A DNA stretch of 13,097 nt from contig JBBRMU010000027.1 of assembly GCA_038230655.1 (NCBI GenBank), positions 1-13,097 on the forward strand, given 5' to 3'. Made by a program: the position numbers and the translations under genes. Below, one piece after another: positions 6,802 through 13,002 of the stretch. The stretch comes from JBBRMU01 sp038230655 (GTDB taxonomy: Bacteria; Patescibacteriota; Microgenomatia; UBA1406; GWC2-37-13). Position 1 is the stretch's first letter, and the number at the start of each line of letters is the position of its first letter. The notes under the pieces are model-generated. The model saw nothing but the letters and a program-made list of their open reading frames with translations. It was not told the DNA's origin and made no database searches.

Positions 6802-7803
6802 TTAATCATTAAATACAATCTCTCCGCTGTATAATTTTCTCACATCATTAATTCCATAGGTTAGCATAACAAGCCTATCAAGGCCCATTCCAAAAGCAAA
6901 TCCCGACCATTCGCTCGGATCAATTCCACAGGATTTTAGAGCTTCAGGATGGACCATTCCCGCACCCAAAACTTCGATAAATCCCCGATATTTACACACA
7001 GCGCAGCCTTTTCCTTTGCAAAATGTGCACTGAACATCAAGTCCAGCACCTGGCTCTACCTGCGGGTAGTACTTACATCTAAAACGCGTTACAGTATCTT
7101 CGCCGTATAAAAATTTCACAAATGAAATGAGAGTTCCTTTCAGATTTGCAAGACTCATTGCCTTATCTACGACGAGCCCTTCATACTGATAAAAAATGGC
7201 ATTGTTCGTGTGGTTGACGGTTTCATTTCGGTAAGCTTTTCCCGGAACAACTATCCTGATAGGTGGTTTTTCCTGGGTCATGGCTCGAGTTTCAACTGAG
7301 GAGGTATGTGTTCTTAAAAGAATCTCTGGCTCCTGAATATACAAAGTATCCTGTAAATCCCGCGCCGGATGATGCTCGGGTAAATTTAATTTTTCAAAGT
7401 TAAACTCATTGGTCTCTATTTCTGGTCCTTCATATACACTATAGCCAAGATATCTAAAGAATGAGTTGAGTTTTCTGATGACGACTGTTGTTGGATGAAG
7501 ATGCCCGATTTTAGGCTTGATTCCGGGTATAGTGGTGTCAATTTGTTCAGAGTGGACATCAATCTGGATAAATGTCTGTTTTTTTTCCTTAATTTTGGAC
7601 TCAATTTCTTGTTTTAAATGATTGAGTTTTGCACCATACTTTTTTTTTTGATCGTCTGGTATATCTTTGATTGTCTTAAAGAGTTCGTTTACCTGTCCAT
7701 TACGTCCGAGGTACTGTATCTCAAGATTTTGGAGTTCTGTTGTGTCTTTTATCTCTGAGATCTCGAAGGTAAATCTTTGGAAAACATTTTCAATGGTATC
7801 CAT
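6802..7803 (-). CDS. pheS: Phenylalanyl-tRNA synthetase alpha subunit with Cys4 knuckle
   Basis: Catalytic alpha subunit of phenylalanyl-tRNA synthetase, which activates Phe with ATP. An N-terminal coiled-coil arm (about 1-80) is followed by the class II core: HPTTVVIRKLNSFF, YEGPEIETNEFNF, the LRTHTSSV segment, a motif 2 region with PGKAYRNE (188-194) and motif 3 GFAFGMGLDRL (301-311). Between the VEPGAGLDV strand and IEVLGAGMVHP sits a short insert with Cys259, Cys262, Cys267 and Cys270 (C-x2-C-x4-C-x2-C), a probable zinc knuckle. Comparable inserts occur in some CPR and other bacterial PheS proteins. The length of 333 residues is normal. It is first in the pheS-pheT operon, with its own strong promoter abutting the ATG. 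Confidence 0.96.
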   Translation of the reverse strand: MDTIENVFQRFTFEISEIKDTTELQNLEIQYLGRNGQVNELFKTIKDIPDDQKKKYGAKLNHLKQEIESKIKEKKQTFIQIDVHSEQIDTTIPGIKPKIGHLHPTTVVIRKLNSFFRYLGYSVYEGPEIETNEFNFEKLNLPEHHPARDLQDTLYIQEPEILLRTHTSSVETRAMTQEKPPIRIVVPGKAYRNETVNHTNNAIFYQYEGLVVDKAMSLANLKGTLISFVKFLYGEDTVTRFRCKYYPQVEPGAGLDVQCTFCKGKGCAVCKYRGFIEVLGAGMVHPEALKSCGIDPSEWSGFAFGMGLDRLVMLTYGINDVRKLYSGEIVFND

Positions 7804-7809
7804 GATCTA

Positions 7810-7838
7810 TTTATACCATATGGAGGGTTTTTTGTCAT
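7810..7838 (-). promoter_or_regulatory. Sigma70-type promoter of pheST, leaderless geometry
   Basis: On the minus strand there is a -35 ATGACA (7838-7833), a 17-nt spacer and a -10 TATAAA (7815-7810), each matching consensus at 5 of 6 positions. Only 6 nt separate the -10 from the pheS ATG at 7803, so transcription should start at or beside the start codon. It is the best-formed promoter in the window. Confidence 0.6.
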
Positions 7839-7888
7839 GAAGGAACCATGAACATCATCTATAAATCCAGAGAATTAAAGCGGGATTT

Positions 7889-8452
7889 TTAAGGATTGAG
7901 CTCCTGATATTTAGCTTTAATCATATCGTCAATAAACTGTCGGTATATATCCTCTTCTTCAATTTTCATTTCCTGATATTTTGCTTGGGAAAACCTTTTT
8001 TCACTCTCTCTTCGAGTTTCGACTTTCATTTTAAATACTATATAATATTCTTTCAGGTTTTGAATTTCTTCAGTATCTAGTATCATCATTTTTTCGGCTC
8101 TCGTGAAGTCTTCGTGTAGTATATCTTTGAGTTTGCCCAAGTATACTTTTTTCAGTCTGCCTCGAAAATCTGTGGGACCATTTTCTTTTGCTGTGTGGAC
8201 TTTATTTGCCGTATGTACGATCTGGAGTAACCGTTCTTCGTTATGAATCAACATATCAAGCAACTCGTTTGGAGACTGCGATTTTTGTTTACAAAGAAAT
8301 GCGATAGCGCAAGACTGCCCTGCAATCGATGCGGGATACTCGATACTTGCATGGGTAAAGTACTGTGCTGCGTGTTTGGTAAGATCTAGGGGATTTTCCT
8401 CAGATTGTGACGATACTGTATTTTCCCGAGTATCATTACTGGGTAGCTCCAT
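7889..8452 (-). CDS. Hypothetical helical protein, 187 residues
   Basis: I do not recognise this protein. It is soluble, with no signal peptide or membrane segment. Residues 1-25 are polar and probably disordered (Ser, Asn, Glu rich). Residues about 25-80 form an Ala/His/Leu helical region containing SIAGQSCAIAFLCK, and about 80-185 is strongly charged helix with many Lys and Glu, possibly coiled coil. No catalytic motif is evident. It ends in TAA 85 nt before the pheS start on the same strand and is divergent from the 711-residue gene at 8654. A box 5 nt before its ATG suggests its own promoter. It could be a lineage-specific protein of the same unit as the divergent gene, but nothing in the sequence proves a link. 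Confidence 0.7.
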   Translation of the reverse strand: MELPSNDTRENTVSSQSEENPLDLTKHAAQYFTHASIEYPASIAGQSCAIAFLCKQKSQSPNELLDMLIHNEERLLQIVHTANKVHTAKENGPTDFRGRLKKVYLGKLKDILHEDFTRAEKMMILDTEEIQNLKEYYIVFKMKVETRRESEKRFSQAKYQEMKIEEEDIYRQFIDDMIKAKYQELNP

Positions 8453-8457
8453 TCTCT

Positions 8458-8466
8458 ATTTTACCA
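8458..8466 (-). promoter_or_regulatory. Extended -10 box of the 187-residue gene
   Basis: The minus strand reads TGG then TAAAAT (8463-8458), which fits an extended -10 (TGn). It lies 5 nt before the ATG at 8452, with no Shine-Dalgarno in between. No -35 is visible, since the expected position falls in a cytosine run (guanines on this strand). Confidence 0.35.
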
Positions 8467-8642
8467 TTAAATTGTTGTCCCCCCCACCTAGGTCTTATGA
8501 GAAAATACAACTGGGTGCTCCTATTATATGATCAAAACAGTTTTTTTTATCACGACTTAAGTAATTGTATTCTATTGCGGTTTCATTTAAACCCGCTTGG
8601 CCGTAAAGTATTTCGTAACCTCTAGAACTGTGCTATGTATCC

Positions 8643-8675
8643 TATAGTGTAAAATGATAGTTTTTAGTGTATACT
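8643..8675 (+). promoter_or_regulatory. Two candidate -10 boxes for the 711-residue gene
   Basis: TATAGT at 8643-8648 lies 5 nt before the ATG at 8654. TATACT at 8670-8675 lies 2 nt before the in-frame ATG at 8678 and 11 nt before the in-frame ATG at 8687. Neither has a good -35. The choice of box decides the start codon: the first fits leaderless start at 8654, the second fits start at 8687. Confidence 0.35.
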
Positions 8676-10789
8676 ATATGCTTACTATGGAAAGAAATAA
8701 AGGAAACTTTCATTTAGAGAGGGAAAATACAGGGATTGGTAAATTGAACAACCTTCAAGATATGACACAGACTAATGATCCTCTGCTGGAGAGACTAAAT
8801 ACTGAGGTGAGTGGAGATTCTACTCAAAGTGAATGGGGAGTTTTTGACGGGATTGCAGAGCCGGTAAGGGAGTTTAAAAATGAATATACCATTGAGCTGA
8901 GACATTTGATCGCTGAGCGAGACGATGCGGTTCAAGGTCTGACCGAGAGACTGATAGCAAACCAAACTATATCTATAAGCGATACGAAGCGATGGAACTA
9001 CCTGATTAATTCAATGAAAACTATGAGTAAATATAGCCCTAATCTAGTAAGTATGGAATCACTTAAGAAATCTGACTGGGCGACTAAAAATCAGCGAGTT
9101 ATGCTAGCACAGTATCTTCTCCATATGGGAGCAGTTCTCAAAAAATACTGCATAATACGAGAGGCAAGTAAGTTAATAGGTAAACTTGGCATGACTGAGG
9201 AATCTAAAGAATATTTCAAGCTGGAAGAGTTGTTTCAAACGGGTGAGCTTATGGTCGAGGTTAATGGTGTGAGCTATAAAGACATCATGTCCCCCTCGTC
9301 CGAAAATCCACCCACGAATGCACAACAGCTACAATACTTTTTCGAAGTAGCGGCTGCTGAGCCTGAATGGCTTGCGTTTAATCCTGAGAAGTTAAAAGAA
9401 AATCAGTCTCGCCTTAGAGAGTTTAATAAAGATCGTCCAGAGGCGGTAAAGTATACTAAGTTGACCGAGAAGAATGCAGCTATACAAAGCACATTTATTA
9501 GGTATTTGATGGCTGCGGATGTATCTGATTTTGATCGCATTATTACTCGCTCATCTCAAAAATCACAGATCTCTCAGAGGGAGTCAGCGCGTTCAATCAA
9601 ATCTGCCTTACTTCATCTAAATCAGCTGTCTGAAAGTGTTCAACACATACTTTTTAATCCTGATCATCCTGAGTTTGGGGAGATCTGCGCAGTGGTTAAT
9701 GAATATCTGACAGATGCAAGAGTCCATGATTTCATATTCGAGCTTTTAGGCTTTAAACATAATGCCCAGGTAATTAATGGATACAGAGCAGCAAAGTTTA
9801 TTCCACCAAATCATCCCCATTTTGAATTTTATCAGAATCTTGCACATTGTCTTGAATCGTTTATCAGTACCAGACATCGAAATTCAGTCCTAGTAACGAA
9901 GTCCGATCTTGGCGATATCATTACCTTGGACAGTATGGAGGAAAAGTCAGAGGATAGCGAGGAGGTAAAAGAACGTTTCCACAGTACCGCCCAGAAATTT
10001 CTAACACAGAAGAGTAAGTTTACCAAGCCCGTGGATATGTCAACAACTTTGGCAGGTGTAAACTGGGGACCATTTATTATGCCTCAATTTATTGATATCA
10101 CGACTTTTAATAATAAAGGAGAATGGATTAGGACAATTTTTCACTACTGGAATGAAGACACTCAGGAAAGATTACAGATTTCCCTCGTCTACAAACCCAA
10201 TGAGAAGTTCTTTGACTGGTCAGTACTTGAAGATATACAGGATCCTGAAATGAAAACCATCTTCGCGTCATTTGTGCAAGTAAATCAGTCTGTTTTAGAG
10301 TCCATTATGGAGGCGCAGTTACAGACGCCTGCAAAGGAGCACTCTCTACCCGCTAAGGCTGATAAGACACATCGGAGAGATGAAGAAGTACACGCGGCAA
10401 GAATCGCTATTAAGGAAGAAAAGAGTAATGGAAAAAAAGCATTTACAGAGGATGAAACTGATCAAGACTCAAACTCAAACAGTGGTAATTTCCGGGAAGA
10501 TAGTTGCAAAATTAAGCCGATTGCAATTGACAATGAACATCTCCACGAGCAACTAAGAAAACTAAGCCCCTCAAACCAAGAGATTGTAAAGGAAGCTATA
10601 GAGCGTTTTAACAGTCGTAGATCAAATTTATATCCTCAGTTTAAAAAGTTAAAGACACTGAGATCTGACGGCAAAGTTACGTTTAGGCTAAGGGTTGGTA
10701 ACTTGAGAGTTCTGGTGACGGAAGATGAAGATAAAGATACCTATGTTATAACAGACGCGGCCGATAGAAAGGATATTTACCGAGGCTAA
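8654..10789 (+). CDS. Large protein of unknown function with a C-terminal RelE/ParE-like domain
   Basis: The 711-residue product has no recognised N-terminal domain. Residues 1-550 are soluble and mostly helical, without signal peptide or membrane segments. Residues about 553-618 form a charged, low-complexity linker rich in Lys, Glu, Asp and Ser. Residues about 625-711 look like a RelE-superfamily fold: a helical pair (LSPSNQEIVKEAIERF), FKKLKTLRSDG, a strand FRLRVGNLRVLV (677-688), a strand TYVITDAA and a final RKDIYRG (705-711). These Arg and Tyr positions correspond to residues used by RelE-like mRNA interferases, but conservation of activity is not shown. No typical small antitoxin gene lies next to it; the nearest neighbour is the divergent 187-residue gene. 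In-frame ATGs at 8678 and 8687 are alternative starts and would remove a hydrophobic 11-residue lead. The gene is certain as coding; the domain call is moderate. Confidence 0.8.
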   Translation: MIVFSVYYMLTMERNKGNFHLERENTGIGKLNNLQDMTQTNDPLLERLNTEVSGDSTQSEWGVFDGIAEPVREFKNEYTIELRHLIAERDDAVQGLTERLIANQTISISDTKRWNYLINSMKTMSKYSPNLVSMESLKKSDWATKNQRVMLAQYLLHMGAVLKKYCIIREASKLIGKLGMTEESKEYFKLEELFQTGELMVEVNGVSYKDIMSPSSENPPTNAQQLQYFFEVAAAEPEWLAFNPEKLKENQSRLREFNKDRPEAVKYTKLTEKNAAIQSTFIRYLMAADVSDFDRIITRSSQKSQISQRESARSIKSALLHLNQLSESVQHILFNPDHPEFGEICAVVNEYLTDARVHDFIFELLGFKHNAQVINGYRAAKFIPPNHPHFEFYQNLAHCLESFISTRHRNSVLVTKSDLGDIITLDSMEEKSEDSEEVKERFHSTAQKFLTQKSKFTKPVDMSTTLAGVNWGPFIMPQFIDITTFNNKGEWIRTIFHYWNEDTQERLQISLVYKPNEKFFDWSVLEDIQDPEMKTIFASFVQVNQSVLESIMEAQLQTPAKEHSLPAKADKTHRRDEEVHAARIAIKEEKSNGKKAFTEDETDQDSNSNSGNFREDSCKIKPIAIDNEHLHEQLRKLSPSNQEIVKEAIERFNSRRSNLYPQFKKLKTLRSDGKVTFRLRVGNLRVLVTEDEDKDTYVITDAADRKDIYRG

Positions 10790-10803
10790 CTACTATTGAT
10801 TGG

Positions 10804-11065
10804 TTATCCGCCCCCTTTGGCCAAAATAAGTTGGTAAATGACCTCAAGGATTCCTTCAACTCCGTTTTCCAGATAGCCCTAGTTCTAGACAGTCCTCCAC
10901 TCCAGGCGCAATAGTTTTGCCTGCGATGCCTGCTTTCGCCATTGATGCATCTGAAGCAAAAAATGCGTATTCCTTTGTATCACCAATACCAATACGGTAG
11001 CCTTCTTTGACATTTCCTTGCAGGATTGATTTTTCTCGTTGTGACGGCTCTTTGTGAGGCTCTTT
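10804..11065 (-). pseudogene. Frameshifted C-terminal remnant, HAD-phosphatase-like (tentative)
   Basis: After a TAA at 11066-11068 the minus strand is open and has YRIGIGDTKEYAFF followed by ASMAKAGIAGKT. This resembles the HAD motif IV region (IGDxxxD) and the following Ala/Gly segment, with Tyr where the second Asp is expected. The frame breaks near 10868-10880. Shifting by one base continues with GYLENGVEGILEVIYQLIL to a TAA at 10804-10806, a typical end for Cof- or SPP-like HAD proteins. There is no N-terminal part or motif I upstream. The protein-like character across a frameshift supports a decayed gene; the HAD assignment is uncertain. Confidence 0.4.
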
Positions 11066-11092
11066 TTAAATCGAGTAGAGTTATAACCACAT

Positions 11093-11200
11093 ATGAAGGA
11101 GTTTGTCAGCCGGTTTACTAGAAATGAGCGCCTTGAAGCAGTTGTATCTTCAAGGCGCTATCTTGAAGGTACGAACCTACGAATATCTATTAACGCTTAA
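11093..11200 (+). CDS. Possible 35-residue ORF convergent with the 74-residue gene
   Basis: The ATG at 11093 opens a 35-codon frame ending with TAA at 11198-11200, which overlaps the TAA of the minus-strand gene across the shared TTAA. A TATAAC box at 11082-11087 lies 5 nt before the ATG, as at other genes here. The peptide is basic (RNERLEAVV, SSRRYLEG). The 12-bp hairpin lies inside it, so the sequence may be structural rather than coding. No family is recognised, and it could equally be a chance ORF. Confidence 0.2.
   Translation: MKEFVSRFTRNERLEAVVSSRRYLEGTNLRISINA
11127..11159. repeat. Perfect 12-bp inverted repeat with 9-nt loop
   Basis: AGCGCCTTGAAG (11127-11138) pairs exactly with CTTCAAGGCGCT (11148-11159). 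It starts about 37 nt past the stop of the minus-strand 74-residue gene, a good position for a terminator of that gene. However, the minus-strand sequence after the stem is CATTTCTAG, not a real U-tract. It may be a weak or bidirectional terminator, an RNA-stabilising hairpin or a protein site. Confidence 0.6.
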
Positions 11201-11421
11201 CTGCCGAAATCATCGACCATTCTCCGCAAGTTGCGCTCTAACATCTCTTGCGATTGGTTCATGAATTCTTGCATGCTATCGTATAACTCAGTACCTTCTA
11301 GTTCTCCGAGCATCTCAGTTTTGCGTTGCTCACTATCTGCGATGATTTGTTCAGCTTGTTGCCGAAGCCGTCTCTTTAGTTGATTTCGCAAAACTTCAAG
11401 CTCAGTTCTTTGCCTATCCAT
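11197..11421 (-). CDS. Small charged helical protein, 74 residues, with strong Shine-Dalgarno
   Basis: The product is almost entirely helical and highly charged, with an Arg/Gln-rich N-terminal half (LKRRLRQQAEQI) and Glu/Met/Gln-rich continuation (YDSMQEFMNQSQEM), so a short coiled coil or small oligomer is likely. No family is recognised and no signal peptide is present. AAAAGGAG lies with 6 nt spacing before the ATG, the clearest Shine-Dalgarno in the window and unlike the leaderless-type starts of its neighbours. The gene ends in TAA and is followed by a strong hairpin. It sits in an accessory-like stretch, and a different origin from its neighbours is possible but unproven. Confidence 0.6.
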   Translation of the reverse strand: MDRQRTELEVLRNQLKRRLRQQAEQIIADSEQRKTEMLGELEGTELYDSMQEFMNQSQEMLERNLRRMVDDFGS

Positions 11422-11442
11422 TTTTTTCTCCTTTTGGGGTTA

Positions 11443-11580
11443 AAATTTGGTCTGGATCTTTATGTTCAAGCGGAAGAACATATCAATCTAATCTCTATTA
11501 TATCAAATGAAAGGTATACCGACTATCTTAAAGTTAAAAAGCCTTATATGAAGAGTCTAATGAGTCGGGGCATAAGATAA
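11443..11580 (+). pseudogene. Coding-like C-terminal scrap
   Basis: On the plus strand an open frame ending in TAA at 11578-11580 translates to protein-like sequence (FGLDLYVQAEEHINLIS, then a Lys-rich end with LMSRGIR). Upstream of about 11440 the frame runs through the opposite-strand gene and its ribosome-binding site and no longer looks coding. This suggests the tail of a lost gene rather than an intact one. The family is not recognised, and chance is possible. Confidence 0.25.
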
Positions 11581-11598
11581 ATACTACATAAGGAAGAT

Positions 11599-12345
11599 TT
11601 ACCAGCTATCAGATGAGCCTCCACCAGAAAAACCACCACCACCAAATCCTCCAAATCCATCTCCACCTCCGCGATTGTCTCCCCCACCATCCCAAAAAGT
11701 TGTTATACCCCATCTTCCTCGTCCTCCCAAGGGCGTGTGGGGACTAAAGGCTGTGATGAGTAAGAAAATTAGGAAAAGTACTAGGTAAAAAAGTACATCT
11801 AAGACGCCTAAACTTGTGTTTTTATTGTGTTGAGAGCTTGGTTTGTTTGACAAGTTAGCTGGAAAATGTTGATCATGAGTTATGGTTCCAAGTATTGCAT
11901 CAACTCCGTCTTTGAGACCTTGTTCATAGTTACCTTTTTTGAATGCGGGAGTAATAATGTCAGATTCGATATGTTTCGCCTGTATATCGGTTAAGTCACC
12001 TTCCAGTCCTCTTCCAACTTCAATCCTCATCTTATGATCATGCATTGCAAACAGCATGATAACTCCATTATCTTTCCCCTTTTGGCCAACTTTCCACTTA
12101 TCTGCAAGATGTATACCGTACTCTTCAATGGTCTCCGGCTCGGTTGTATCAATGGTAACGACGGCAATCTGATTAGTAGTTTTTTTATCAAAGTTACTGA
12201 GTTCAGAAGTTAAATGGGACACAAAAGATGGAGATAAAACATGGGCAAAGTCATTGACGTAGTTGTTATAGTCGGGGTAGGATGTGGCAAAAGTTAGTAT
12301 GGGTAAGCATAAGAGAAACAGTAAGATCCCATAAAACTTTTTCAT
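11599..12345 (-). CDS. TPM-domain (YgcG-type) secreted/membrane-anchored protein
   Basis: The 248-residue protein starts with a signal peptide (MKKFYG, a Leu-rich core, then TFATS). The TPM domain follows (about 25-155): VNDFAHVLS, TNQIAVVTIDT, IEEYGIHLADKW, GKDNGVIMLFA, KMRIEVGRGLEGDLTD and a helical end. A membrane segment lies at about 178-200 and a Gly-rich tail ending GGGSSDSW closes the protein, as is typical for YgcG-like proteins. The domain is an extracytoplasmic fold; phosphatase activity or roles in membrane-protein quality control are described for some relatives, but the role here is unknown. The ATG at 12345 is one base after the lemA stop. A TTG at 12357 in frame would overlap lemA and is less likely. 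Co-occurrence with lemA is common across bacteria. Confidence 0.9.
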   Translation of the reverse strand: MKKFYGILLFLLCLPILTFATSYPDYNNYVNDFAHVLSPSFVSHLTSELSNFDKKTTNQIAVVTIDTTEPETIEEYGIHLADKWKVGQKGKDNGVIMLFAMHDHKMRIEVGRGLEGDLTDIQAKHIESDIITPAFKKGNYEQGLKDGVDAILGTITHDQHFPANLSNKPSSQHNKNTSLGVLDVLFYLVLFLIFLLITAFSPHTPLGGRGRWGITTFWDGGGDNRGGGDGFGGFGGGGFSGGGSSDSW

Positions 12346-12346
12346 G

Positions 12347-12916
12347 TTAATGAGCAAAGTCTATTTTTGGTGCTGTCTCGGCACCTGGGGTGCTTTGAAA
12401 AAGAGGAAGTTCTTGAAAGTGAAATAATCCAGCTACAATATTCCCTGGAAATGTCTGTAGATGCTGAATGTACTGTTGATCCGTTTCATTATATCTTTGG
12501 CGTGCAACACTGATACGGTTTTCTGTCCCTTCAAGCTCGGTCATGAGATCGCGAACAGCCTGGTTTGACTGCAGTTGAGGATAATTTTCAACAATTACAA
12601 GAAGCTTACTAATTGCACTTTCAAACTGATTTGCAGCCTGAATTCGCTCGGGAGTAAGAGGTGTGGTTCCGGCATAATGTGTTCGTGCATCAGCGATATC
12701 TTTAAATACTTTCTGCTCCTGGATTTGGGCGCCTTTTGCACTTGCAACTAAGTTTGGCACGAGATCAAACCGCCTTTGAAGTTGTGTTTCAACTTGTGCT
12801 TGAGCAGTCTGAACTGCTACGCGCTCCCGTACTAGTGAGTTATAGGATCCCATAACCATGGTAAAGATGATGAAGAGCACTCCTAAAACGACAGCTACGG
12901 GTATCAGTGTTTTCAT
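12347..12916 (-). CDS. lemA: LemA family protein
   Basis: This 189-residue protein has a short N-terminal membrane anchor (about 4-24), then YNSLVRERVAVQTAQAQVETQLQRRFDLVPNLV, the LemA signature, followed by a helical bundle with an ADARTHY segment and a helix ending in RQRYNETDQQY. LemA proteins are membrane-anchored helical bundles with the bulk outside the cytoplasm; their biochemical role is not settled. The usual FPGNIVAGLFHF region near the C-terminus is present. It is first in a two-gene operon with the TPM-domain gene, with one base between stop and the next ATG. A promoter abuts its ATG, with no Shine-Dalgarno. Confidence 0.95.
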   Translation of the reverse strand: MKTLIPVAVVLGVLFIIFTMVMGSYNSLVRERVAVQTAQAQVETQLQRRFDLVPNLVASAKGAQIQEQKVFKDIADARTHYAGTTPLTPERIQAANQFESAISKLLVIVENYPQLQSNQAVRDLMTELEGTENRISVARQRYNETDQQYIQHLQTFPGNIVAGLFHFQELPLFQSTPGAETAPKIDFAH

Positions 12917-12922
12917 ACTATA

Positions 12923-12951
12923 AGTATAGCTTATTTTGATTTAAAGATCAA
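12923..12951 (-). promoter_or_regulatory. Promoter of lemA-TPM operon, leaderless geometry
   Basis: The minus strand has -35 TTGATC (12951-12946), a 17-nt spacer and -10 TATACT (12928-12923), then 6 nt to the lemA ATG at 12916. The spacing is ideal for sigma70, and the expected transcription start coincides with the start codon. Confidence 0.55.
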
Positions 12952-13002
12952 GAATGCGTTGTATTTTCCTTAAATATCCGCCATTGGAGAAAGGGATACA
13001 AT

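Larger units (their letters stand above)
10790..11196. other. Accessory stretch with a gene remnant, a small ORF and a hairpin
   Basis: No intact long gene is present. The minus strand carries a frameshifted HAD-like fragment (10804-11065). The plus strand has a possible 35-codon ORF (11093-11200) containing a perfect 12-bp hairpin. No tRNA fold or T-rich terminator is visible. Confidence 0.5.

Noticed and set aside
8577..8596. Bulged hairpin GCGGTTT/AAACCCGC in the divergent intergenic region
   Set aside because: It has a bulge and no U-tract, and no gene ends there; it could be an operator but nothing supports that.
8407..8625. 72-codon plus-strand ORF in the divergent region
   Set aside because: It begins inside the opposite-strand gene, is rich in rare-looking hydrophobic and Cys/His runs and has no ribosome-binding site or promoter.
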